From CAZYPU01 sp964649665 (GTDB taxonomy: Bacteria > Omnitrophota > Gorgyraeia > JABMRN01 > RBG-13-46-9), in NCBI GenBank assembly GCA_964649665.1, contig CAZYPU010000017.1:1-22203 (forward strand): a stretch of DNA of 22,203 nt. Direction: 5' to 3'. The notes under the pieces are model-generated. The model searched no databases and was not told the DNA's origin. It saw only the letters and a program-made list of their open reading frames with translations. A program made the position numbers and the translations under genes. This document shows positions 8,307 through 14,292 of this stretch, piece after piece. Position 1 is the stretch's first letter, and each line of letters begins with the position of its first letter.

Positions 8307-9816
8307 CTTCCTTTACAATGAAATAGCCCCTGTCGACTCTCACCAGGGCCGAACCACGCGCCTCTTGGGTAATACTCCCGTAGTCAGCGAGATTCCTCAC
8401 TTTAAGCTTGTTTATGCTTCTCAAGACGTCGCCTTTTCTTAATCCGGCCTCATAACTTGTGCTCATGGGATCTACGGTGATAATCAGAGCGGCCTCTCGG
8501 TTTTCCAGCTTTAACTCATGCGCTATTTTTTCCGTGATATCTATGGCCCTGACGCCGCGCCATTCAATGGAATCTCTGGCAACATCTAATTCCTTCTCTT
8601 CGTCAAGTCCGGGCATCCGCGGCCTTTTTCCGATTTTTGCCTTTACTGTATTTTTTGACCGGTCTCGAATAATTTCAAGGCGCACCTCGCGGCCCACCCC
8701 CGCATTGTTTACTTCTCTGAGCAGGTCGTATACCGAGGCGACTTCCCTTCCGTCAAAAGTTTTCACGATATCGCCTGCTTCTATACCGGCTTTTTCCGCC
8801 GGGCCGCCCGGGGTTGCCTCTGAAATAAGGGCGCCTTTTCGGTCGGGCAGTTTGAAGTATTCCTCTATCTCCGGCGTTATTTCCTGGACGCTTACGCCAA
8901 GCCAGCCGTAGGCAATTTCCTTGCCCTTTATCAGGTCGTCCACGATATCCTTCACCAAGTTTATCGGGATGGCGAAGCTCACTCCCTGATAACCGCCGCT
9001 GGTAGAAAACATTATGACGTTTATGCCGATTACATTTCCGTCTAAATCGCAAAGAGGGCCGCCGGAGTTGCCCGGGTTTATGGCGGCGTCAGTCTGTATC
9101 ATGTCGAGGTAGCCCGTCGCGCCCCCCTGCACGGGTATCCGCCTGTGCAGGGCGCTTACAACGCCTACAGTAACGGTCGGCTTCGCGCTCTTGAGCACGT
9201 GGCCGAACGGGTTTCCAAGCGCGACAACCCATTCGCCTACGCGAAGAAGGTCCGAGTTGCCGAGTTCGGCTATCTGTAAATCTTTCGCGTCTATCTTGAC
9301 GATCGCCAGGTCGCTTATCGGATCCGAGCCTTTCGGGATACCCTTAAAAGTTCTCCCGTCCGCGAGAGTTATGTTTATTATTTCCGCCCCCTCCACTACG
9401 TGATGGTTCGTGAGTATATGTCCTTCATTGTCTATGATAAAACCGCTGCCCAGACCCCTTTGCTTGAATTCCTTCTCCGAAAATTGTCCGAAAAATTCCT
9501 CGAAAAACCTTTCGAAGGGATCTTCCTCGGCGAACGGCCCCCCCGGTCCGAAACGCCTGGGGCGCGATTGAGGACTTCGAAAACCCATTCGCTGTGTCCT
9601 TTCGGTGGAGATAGCGACTACGGTCTTTCCGGTTTTATCGGCCACGTTTATGACAGCGTCGCGGATATTCGATTTGCCGGTTAATTTTTTCAGCCCCGCG
9701 GCCGTTTTAGCCGCCATTCTGCTCCGTGCTGCGGCTTTTTTCTTATGTGCGGATACGCCGATAATCAGGCCGAGGGCGACTAAAACAACTGTCAAATATA
9801 AAACTACTCTTTTCAT
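8281..9816 (-). CDS. DegP/HtrA-type periplasmic serine protease with two PDZ domains
   Basis: This envelope protease/chaperone degrades misfolded exported proteins. In the 511-residue protein, residues 1-23 form a signal peptide or anchor (basic start, long hydrophobic core, VSA before HKKK). The trypsin-like domain carries the triad H139 (TNHHVV), D169 (SDLAIV) and S251 (GNSGGPL). A phenylalanine-rich LA-type loop lies at about 83-115. PDZ1 spans about 303-395 with the binding loop YGWLGV; PDZ2, about 415-500, is weaker. It starts in an ATGA overlap with recA and ends inside recX. A protease between recA and recX is an uncommon order. Whether it is functionally closer to DegP, DegQ or MucD cannot be told from sequence alone. 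Confidence 0.94.
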   Translation of the reverse strand: MKRVVLYLTVVLVALGLIIGVSAHKKKAAARSRMAAKTAAGLKKLTGKSNIRDAVINVADKTGKTVVAISTERTQRMGFRSPQSRPRRFGPGGPFAEEDPFERFFEEFFGQFSEKEFKQRGLGSGFIIDNEGHILTNHHVVEGAEIINITLADGRTFKGIPKGSDPISDLAIVKIDAKDLQIAELGNSDLLRVGEWVVALGNPFGHVLKSAKPTVTVGVVSALHRRIPVQGGATGYLDMIQTDAAINPGNSGGPLCDLDGNVIGINVIMFSTSGGYQGVSFAIPINLVKDIVDDLIKGKEIAYGWLGVSVQEITPEIEEYFKLPDRKGALISEATPGGPAEKAGIEAGDIVKTFDGREVASVYDLLREVNNAGVGREVRLEIIRDRSKNTVKAKIGKRPRMPGLDEEKELDVARDSIEWRGVRAIDITEKIAHELKLENREAALIITVDPMSTSYEAGLRKGDVLRSINKLKVRNLADYGSITQEARGSALVRVDRGYFIVKEDEKKGQKR

Positions 9817-10856
9817 TCCTTATCCCCCTTTAATCCTTCCAGCACCTCTTTTTCCATTTTATTCAGCACGCCGGAGTTTTCCTTCAGAAATATCCTCGCG
9901 TTCTCTTTGCCCTGGCCTATTTTTTCCTCGCCGTAGGCGTACCAGGCCCCGATCTTTTTTACAATGCCGCTTTTTTCTGCCATATCCAGCACGTTAGCGG
10001 CCTTTGAAATTCCTTCGTCGTACATTATGTCGAACTCCGTCTTTCGAAAAGGAGGCGCGACTTTGTTTTTAACAACGCTTGCCCGGACACGGTTGCCGAC
10101 AACCTCTTCGCCTTTTTTAAGGGACGCTATTCTTCTCAGGTCAATCCTGATCGAGGCGTAAAACTTCAAGGCCCTGCCTCCGGGCGTTGTTTCGGGATTG
10201 CCCCACATTACGCCTATTTTCATGCGTATCTGATTAATGAAGATAACGCACGTCTTTGATTTTGATATGACCGATGCAAGCTTCCTGAGCGCCTGGCTCA
10301 TGAGCCTGGCCTGCAGGCCCATAAACGACTGGCCCATTTCGCCTTCAATTTCAGCCCTGGGCGTAAGGGCCGCAACCGAATCTACGACAATCACGTCAAC
10401 GGCGCTGCTTCTTACAAGCGTTTCGACTATCTCAAGCGCCTGTTCACCCGAGTCGGGCTGCGATATCAGGAGGTTATCAAGGTTTACGCCTATCTTTTTC
10501 GCGTAACTGGCATCGAAAGCGTGTTCCGCGTCTATAAAAGCCGCCTCACCGCCTTGTTTTTGGGCGTTCGCGATTATACTTAATGAAAGCGTCGTCTTAC
10601 CGCTTGCCTCGGGCCCGAACACTTCTATAACCCTGCCGCGCGGCACCCCGCCGACTCCGAGCGCGATATCCAGTCCAAGCGAGCCGGTCGCAAGCGCGGG
10701 GACATTCACCTTAAAATCCTGGCCTAATTTCATTATCGAGCCCTTTCCGAACTGCTTTTCGATCTGGCTTAAAGCTTCCTCCAGCGCTTTTGTTTTGCTG
10801 GTGGCACAAACTTCCTTATCTTCCTGCACTACCTCTTTTTTCTTTGTTTTTGACAT
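9813..10856 (-). CDS. recA: Recombinase RecA
   Basis: RecA forms filaments on single-stranded DNA, drives strand exchange and triggers LexA self-cleavage. The start is taken as the ATG at 10856, giving 347 residues, because AAAGGAG stands five bases ahead of it; the longer reading begins at a GTG (10874) upstream of that site. Walker A is GPEASGKT (81-88); Walker B is VDVIVVDSVAAL; loop L1/L2 motifs EGEMGQSFMGLQARLMSQAL and NQIRMKIGVMWGNPETTPGG are visible. The tryptophan in VMWGNPETT is a small change from the usual phenylalanine. It is the first gene of the long minus-strand run and has its own strong promoter with an operator-like palindrome over the start of transcription. Confidence 0.97.
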   Translation of the reverse strand: MSKTKKKEVVQEDKEVCATSKTKALEEALSQIEKQFGKGSIMKLGQDFKVNVPALATGSLGLDIALGVGGVPRGRVIEVFGPEASGKTTLSLSIIANAQKQGGEAAFIDAEHAFDASYAKKIGVNLDNLLISQPDSGEQALEIVETLVRSSAVDVIVVDSVAALTPRAEIEGEMGQSFMGLQARLMSQALRKLASVISKSKTCVIFINQIRMKIGVMWGNPETTPGGRALKFYASIRIDLRRIASLKKGEEVVGNRVRASVVKNKVAPPFRKTEFDIMYDEGISKAANVLDMAEKSGIVKKIGAWYAYGEEKIGQGKENARIFLKENSGVLNKMEKEVLEGLKGDKE

Positions 10857-10861
10857 AAAAA

Positions 10862-10868
10862 CTCCTTT
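10862..10868 (-). promoter_or_regulatory. Ribosome binding site that fixes the recA start
   Basis: AAAGGAG on the minus strand, five bases before the ATG at 10856. A GTG at 10874 in the same frame lies upstream of this site and is less likely to be used. Confidence 0.8.
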
Positions 10869-10894
10869 CCTCACAGCTAAAAAGACTCACCAAT

Positions 10895-10930
10895 GCACTA
10901 TATTAGCGTTATTTACGGCACTATAGAGCC
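10895..10930. promoter_or_regulatory. Operator-like palindrome and direct repeat downstream of the recA -10 box
   Basis: GGCACTATAGAGCC (10917-10930) is a near-palindrome (CTATAG core, GGC/GCC ends) covering the expected transcription start. Its left part, GCACTATA (10918-10925), recurs at 10895-10902, 23 bases away. The position fits a repressor such as LexA, but the motif matches neither the CTGT-N8-ACAG nor the GAAC-N4-GTTC type that I know, so the regulator is unknown. Confidence 0.4.
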
Positions 10931-10933
10931 TAT

Positions 10934-10962
10934 ATTATACCTATCACCCCCTGCCTTGTAAA
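10934..10962 (-). promoter_or_regulatory. Promoter of the recA run
   Basis: On the minus strand, TTTACA (10957-10962) and TATAAT (10934-10939) are 17 bases apart, close to the sigma70 consensus. Transcription should begin near 10927, leaving a leader of about 70 bases before recA. Confidence 0.75.
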
Positions 10963-10982
10963 GCCTTTTTCTGAGCTACGCG

Positions 10983-11003
10983 GTCCGACTTCGTAGGTCA
11001 GAC
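10983..11003. repeat. Small imperfect inverted repeat in the recA-cinA gap
   Basis: GTCCGAC (10983-10989) and GTCAGAC (10997-11003) pair with one mismatch around a seven-base loop. It lies between divergent genes, with neither gene ending there, so it is more likely a repeat remnant than a terminator. Confidence 0.3.
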
Positions 11004-11079
11004 AGGTTTTTGGTCCTTCATATGTATAGACGCAAGGAATGTGATTTTGCGGGCATTTTTTTTAATATTTTTTTCCTGC

Positions 11080-11108
11080 TTGAATTGTCGCGGCTTTACG
11101 TCTATAAT
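11080..11108 (+). promoter_or_regulatory. Promoter of cinA-thpR, probably giving a leaderless mRNA
   Basis: TTGAAT (11080-11085) and TATAAT (11103-11108) are 17 bases apart. The cinA ATG begins at 11117, eight bases after the -10 box, so transcription would start at or within a few bases of the start codon. Only a weak GGA precedes the ATG. Confidence 0.7.
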
Positions 11109-11116
11109 GGACTTAT

Positions 11117-12448
11117 ATGAAAGCGGAAATTATCGCGGTAGGAACAGAAATTCTTTTAGGGCATATCGTAAACACAAATGCCGTGTACCTGTCAAAAAAA
11201 CTCGCGCGGCTCGGGATAGACCTGTATTACAGGACGACAGTGGGCGATAATCCGGTAAGGCTTGCCGGGGTCCTGAAGGAGGCTCTTTTGCGTTCCGACA
11301 TTGTATTTACAATGGGGGGCCTTGGCCCTACTGTAGACGACATTACCCTCTCTTCCATATGTAGCGCCACATCCGGCGAACTCATCTTCGACAAAAAGAT
11401 AAAAAACCTTGTAATGCGTCATTTTCGAAAACGCGGCCTGAAAAAAACCCCGAAAGACGCCTTAAGGCAGGCCTACGTCCCGCACGGAGCGCGCTGGTTC
11501 GAAAATAAAGTCGGGACCGCTCCCGGTATTTTGATCGAGCGTGGAAAAAAAATATTGGTGGCCCTGCCCGGGCCGCCGCGGGAATTAATCCCCATATTTG
11601 AAAATAACGTTGTTCCATATCTTGAAAAGATGGGCATTGCCGGAAATGGAACCATAAAAACAAGGCGGATAAAAATTGTCGGGCTCGTCGAGGCCGAGGT
11701 AAACCGGATCGTTAAAGACCTTCTTGTCATCGGCCCGGGAACAACTCTTGGGATCTATGTTCATCTCGGCGAGGTGGAGCTTAAGATTACTTCTAAGGCG
11801 AAAAACGAGAAAACTGCCGCTGACGAAATAAAAAAGGTTGAGGGGAAGATACGGAAGCGCCTCGGCAACCATATCTACGGCACGGACAACGAGTCGCTTG
11901 AATTTGTCGTCGGAAAAATGCTCGCGGGAAAACGAAAGACAATTGCCGTTGCCGAGTCCGCAACGGGCGGCCTCATAGCAAACCGAATAACGAATATAAG
12001 CGGGAGTTCCCGATATTTTAAAACGGGTATTATCGCATATTCCAATAAAACAAAGACGGATCTACTGAAGGTTCCGGCCAATGAAATTGAAAAATACGGG
12101 GCCGTATCAAAGGAAGTCGCGCTTCTCATGGCGAAGGGCCTAAAAAAGCTTTCACAGACTGATGTGGCGATAGGCGTAACGGGAATCGCCGGCCCAACGG
12201 GCGCGACCGAAGGGAGTCCCGAGCAAAGTCGAGGGGCGACCGAAGGGAGTTCCGAGCACCACAATAGAAAATATAGACCGCAAGGGGCTTCCAAGAAAAA
12301 GCCCGTCGGCCTTATATATATCGCGGCGGTAACAGGCTCTCTCAAAATGATAAAAGAGTGCCATTTTACGGGAAACCGTGAGGAGATAAAACTGCAGGCC
12401 TCTACTGCGGCGCTTGACCTTGCGAGGGCGGCATGCGCACGTTCATAG
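11117..12448 (+). CDS. cinA: CinA family protein (MoCF-like domain plus NMN deamidase domain)
   Basis: CinA proteins combine an N-terminal domain like molybdopterin-binding proteins, linked to pyrophosphatase activity, and a C-terminal nicotinamide-mononucleotide deamidase (PncC) that recycles pyridine nucleotides. The start MKAEIIAVGTEILLGHIVNT is the family's; MGGLGPTVDD (65-74) and LPGPPREL mark domain one, and AESATGGLIANRI with GVTGIAGPTG mark domain two. The protein is 443 residues, about 30 longer than usual. The excess is an insertion at about 363-394, just after GIAGPTG, made of two in-frame 11-residue units (GATEGSPEQSR, GATEGSSEHHN) and a basic stretch, before the normal KPVGLIYIA resumes. 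The DNA there looks like a dispersed repeat. It is divergent from recA and overlaps thpR by 16 bases. Confidence 0.94.
   Translation: MKAEIIAVGTEILLGHIVNTNAVYLSKKLARLGIDLYYRTTVGDNPVRLAGVLKEALLRSDIVFTMGGLGPTVDDITLSSICSATSGELIFDKKIKNLVMRHFRKRGLKKTPKDALRQAYVPHGARWFENKVGTAPGILIERGKKILVALPGPPRELIPIFENNVVPYLEKMGIAGNGTIKTRRIKIVGLVEAEVNRIVKDLLVIGPGTTLGIYVHLGEVELKITSKAKNEKTAADEIKKVEGKIRKRLGNHIYGTDNESLEFVVGKMLAGKRKTIAVAESATGGLIANRITNISGSSRYFKTGIIAYSNKTKTDLLKVPANEIEKYGAVSKEVALLMAKGLKKLSQTDVAIGVTGIAGPTGATEGSPEQSRGATEGSSEHHNRKYRPQGASKKKPVGLIYIAAVTGSLKMIKECHFTGNREEIKLQASTAALDLARAACARS
12203..12258 (+). repeat. Tandem 33-base repeat inserted in frame in cinA
   Basis: Two 23-base copies differing at one position (12203-12225 and 12236-12258, each starting GCGACCGAAGGGAGT) are offset by 33 bases, exactly 11 codons. 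The unit contains CGAC...GTCG and GGGA/TCCC self-complementarity, like the short palindromic repeats (CCCTCGACTTTGCTCGGGA type when read on the other strand) scattered in many environmental bacterial genomes. Confidence 0.8.
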
Positions 12449-12990
12449 CGCTTGAACTATCCGAAGAAATGAAGGAAGAGCTCGCACGGCTTCAGGAAGA
12501 ACTTAAAAAAGCGGGTCAGGACGTAAAATGGGTAAATCCTGAGAATATACACCTCACGATTAAGTTTCTGGGAAACACCGACGAAAGCAAAATCGAACAA
12601 ATCAAGAAAATTCTCGACGACACCTCCTCCCAAACAAGGCCTTTCGAAATAAGCCTTTTCATGCTTGGCGCCTTTCCTTCTCTCGAATATCCGCGCGTAA
12701 TATGGGCGGGCATTGACAAAGGCTGCGCTGAAGCAGAAAAAATTGCCGCCCTTGCCGAAAAAAGGCTTGAAAATATAGGCTTCGGAAAGGAAAAGAGGCC
12801 TTTCAGCGCGCACCTTACGCTTGGAAGGGTCCGTTCGGGCAGGAATAAATCCGAATTAAAAGAAATAATCTCATCTCTCGAGGTTAAACCGATATCCTGC
12901 GCCATCAAACACATTACGCTTTTTCAATCTACGCTTACGCCGCGCGGGTCGATTTATACTTCGCTTCATGCAGCCGTTTTTAAGGATTAG
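12433..12990 (+). CDS. thpR: RNA 2',3'-cyclic phosphodiesterase (2H family, LigT-like)
   Basis: Members open 2',3'-cyclic phosphates on RNA ends and were first seen as 2'-5' RNA ligases. The 185-residue protein has the two H-x-T catalytic motifs of the 2H superfamily: HLT at 40-42 (NIHLTIKFLG) and HLT at 127-129 (FSAHLTLGRVR). The N-terminus MRTFIALELS is typical. It overlaps cinA by 16 bases with GAGGG ahead of its ATG. The cinA-thpR-recA neighbourhood is a recurring one in bacteria, here with recA turned around. Its 3' end overlaps by 11 bases the end of the facing gene. Confidence 0.93.
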   Translation: MRTFIALELSEEMKEELARLQEELKKAGQDVKWVNPENIHLTIKFLGNTDESKIEQIKKILDDTSSQTRPFEISLFMLGAFPSLEYPRVIWAGIDKGCAEAEKIAALAEKRLENIGFGKEKRPFSAHLTLGRVRSGRNKSELKEIISSLEVKPISCAIKHITLFQSTLTPRGSIYTSLHAAVFKD

Positions 12991-13522
12991 TAGTGTATCG
13001 GTTGGGATCCCGGAGGGCGATTTTTTCCGCTTTTACCTCTTTCAAAATCGCGTCTACGCCGGGGATAACCTGAAAACCGAGGTTTGATTCTTCAAATACG
13101 CCTTCGTAAAAAATGTCGAAATCCGGCAGGTAGTGCCTTTCTTTGAGGTCGAATATCCTGATAATACAATCCTTTCCGCCGACTTTAAACGGATAATAAC
13201 GCGTAAAGCCCTTTCGCTTGAAATCAATGTTGTCCAGGTCAAAAGCGACGGACAGATTTTCCTCACACATAGCTGTCCCGAGCGCCAGATATTTCTTTAT
13301 CGCATACTTCGGCAGGCGTTTTTCCACGTCGAGGTAATATATGCCAAGGGCAAAGGCAAGTATGTTAAATTCCCTGGCAAAAATCTCTTTTATGCCGGTT
13401 TCTGTTGGACTAACTTTTTGCACGGGACTTATAGGGTAGGTTCTTATGTCGGGTGCTGCCGTACTCGCCGTATGAACCAGGATCAAACAGGCTATTATCA
13501 GTAACGGCTTGCCTTTGTTCAT
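12980..13522 (-). CDS. Small exported protein of unknown function
   Basis: I do not recognise this family. The 180-residue product begins with a Sec-type signal peptide: basic MNKGK, a hydrophobic core (LLIIACLILV) and a likely cut near TASTAA (about residue 23). The mature part of about 157 residues is mixed alpha/beta in look, with KVGGKDCIIRIFDL, two cysteines (C86, C119 approximately) and no membrane segment. The string IIAC could mimic a lipobox, but a long hydrophobic run follows the cysteine, so lipoprotein processing is unlikely. It has its own candidate promoter, no clear ribosome site, and converges on thpR with an 11-base overlap. The signal peptide and compact protein-like composition argue that it is a real gene. 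Confidence 0.75.
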   Translation of the reverse strand: MNKGKPLLIIACLILVHTASTAAPDIRTYPISPVQKVSPTETGIKEIFAREFNILAFALGIYYLDVEKRLPKYAIKKYLALGTAMCEENLSVAFDLDNIDFKRKGFTRYYPFKVGGKDCIIRIFDLKERHYLPDFDIFYEGVFEESNLGFQVIPGVDAILKEVKAEKIALRDPNRYTTNP

Positions 13523-13546
13523 CCGTGTTTCTTTTTGTTACGTCCT

Positions 13547-13575
13547 ATCTTATACCCGAACAGGTTTTTTGTCAA
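13547..13575 (-). promoter_or_regulatory. Candidate promoter for the exported protein gene
   Basis: On the minus strand TTGACA (13570-13575) is followed after 17 bases by TAAGAT (13547-13552); the overlapping TATAAG (13549-13554) gives a 15-base spacer. The -35 box is exact; the -10 box is weaker. Confidence 0.5.
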
Positions 13576-13643
13576 ACATAATTTTCATTTTCGTTAGAAA
13601 ATTATATTTGATCCTGAGCCCTTGATTTTTTATCAAAAAAATA

Positions 13644-13671
13644 TTGACAATCGTAAAAATATCATTATACT
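13644..13671 (+). promoter_or_regulatory. Promoter of the XRE-cupin gene
   Basis: TTGACA (13644-13649) and TATACT (13666-13671) with a 16-base spacer. An inverted repeat TTGAT-TTTTT-ATCAA (13622-13636) lies just upstream of the -35 box and could be a binding site, perhaps for the regulator itself. Transcription would start near 13678, leaving a leader of about 60 bases. Confidence 0.65.
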
Positions 13672-13690
13672 TTAAATTAGGCCGAATTTA

Positions 13691-13720
13691 ATCCTGAGGC
13701 GCGAAAGCGCCGAAGAATCT
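13691..13720 (+). repeat. Hairpin element in the XRE-cupin leader
   Basis: GGCGC-GAAA-GCGCC (13698-13711) is a perfect five-base stem with a GNRA tetraloop, inside the longer ATCCTGAGGC...GAAGAATCTC context. That context resembles the dispersed GATCCTGAG/CGAAGGATC type of bacterial repeat. It would lie in the 5' leader, about 20 bases ahead of the GAGGGG ribosome site. Confidence 0.5.
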
Positions 13721-13738
13721 CAACAATGAGGGGTTACT

Positions 13739-14290
13739 ATGAGACTGGGTAAAAATTTAAAACATTTGAGAAAAGTCCGGAAAATGACGCTCAATGCGCT
13801 CTCTGAAAAAAGCGGTGTTCAGATCGCCACCCTAAGCCGCATGGAAAACGACTCCATGACAGGCACACTCGACTCCCACGCGAATATATGTAAAGCGCTC
13901 GGCATTTCACTTGCCGATTTTTATCGTGAAATCGAAAGCGCGCATAAAATCGTATCGGTCCACGGCCGCGGAGAAGAAAGCAGATCTCTCATCCGGCCCC
14001 GAAAAGCGGCTGTTGAAATGCTTACGACGAGCCTTGCGGATAAAAAGATGATGCCCCTTCTCGTTAAAATCCGCAGGGGCGGGGCGTCGAGCCGTGAAAA
14101 AAATAAAGTCGGAACGGAAAAATTCATTTACGTATTAGAGGGGAAAATTCGCGCGAAAATAGGCAATGACGAATACGGGCTCTCAAAAAGCGATAGTATA
14201 TATTTCGACGCTTCCCTGCCTCACGTTTTTTATAATAACGGCAAAGGTGAAACGCGCCTGATCGCCGTAGTCTCCCCCCCGACCGTTTGA
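13739..14290 (+). CDS. XRE-family transcriptional regulator with C-terminal cupin domain
   Basis: This is a cytoplasmic DNA-binding protein with a small-molecule sensing barrel. Residues 3-61 form the XRE helix-turn-helix (LGKNLKHLRKVRKMTLNALS, then GVQIATLSRMEND). Residues 105-180 form a cupin: LLVKIRRGG, EKFIYVLEGKIRAKIG, YGLSKSDSIYFDASLPHVFYN, with H166 approximately in the second cupin motif. Relatives often control metabolism of amino acids, polyamines or thiols near them, but no obvious target gene is on this strand. GAGGGG precedes the ATG. The stop codon is only 2 bases from that of the facing HD-GYP gene, so the two transcripts must run into each other. Confidence 0.9.
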   Translation: MRLGKNLKHLRKVRKMTLNALSEKSGVQIATLSRMENDSMTGTLDSHANICKALGISLADFYREIESAHKIVSVHGRGEESRSLIRPRKAAVEMLTTSLADKKMMPLLVKIRRGGASSREKNKVGTEKFIYVLEGKIRAKIGNDEYGLSKSDSIYFDASLPHVFYNNGKGETRLIAVVSPPTV

Positions 14291-14292
14291 AT

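Noticed and set aside
10983..11020. Hairpin followed by T-rich bases in the recA-cinA gap as a terminator
   Set aside because: No gene ends nearby on either strand, and the stem has a mismatch in only seven pairs.
13480..13522. Possible lipoprotein signal (IIAC) in the exported protein
   Set aside because: The hydrophobic stretch continues after the cysteine and the part before it is too short, so a normal Sec signal peptide is preferred.
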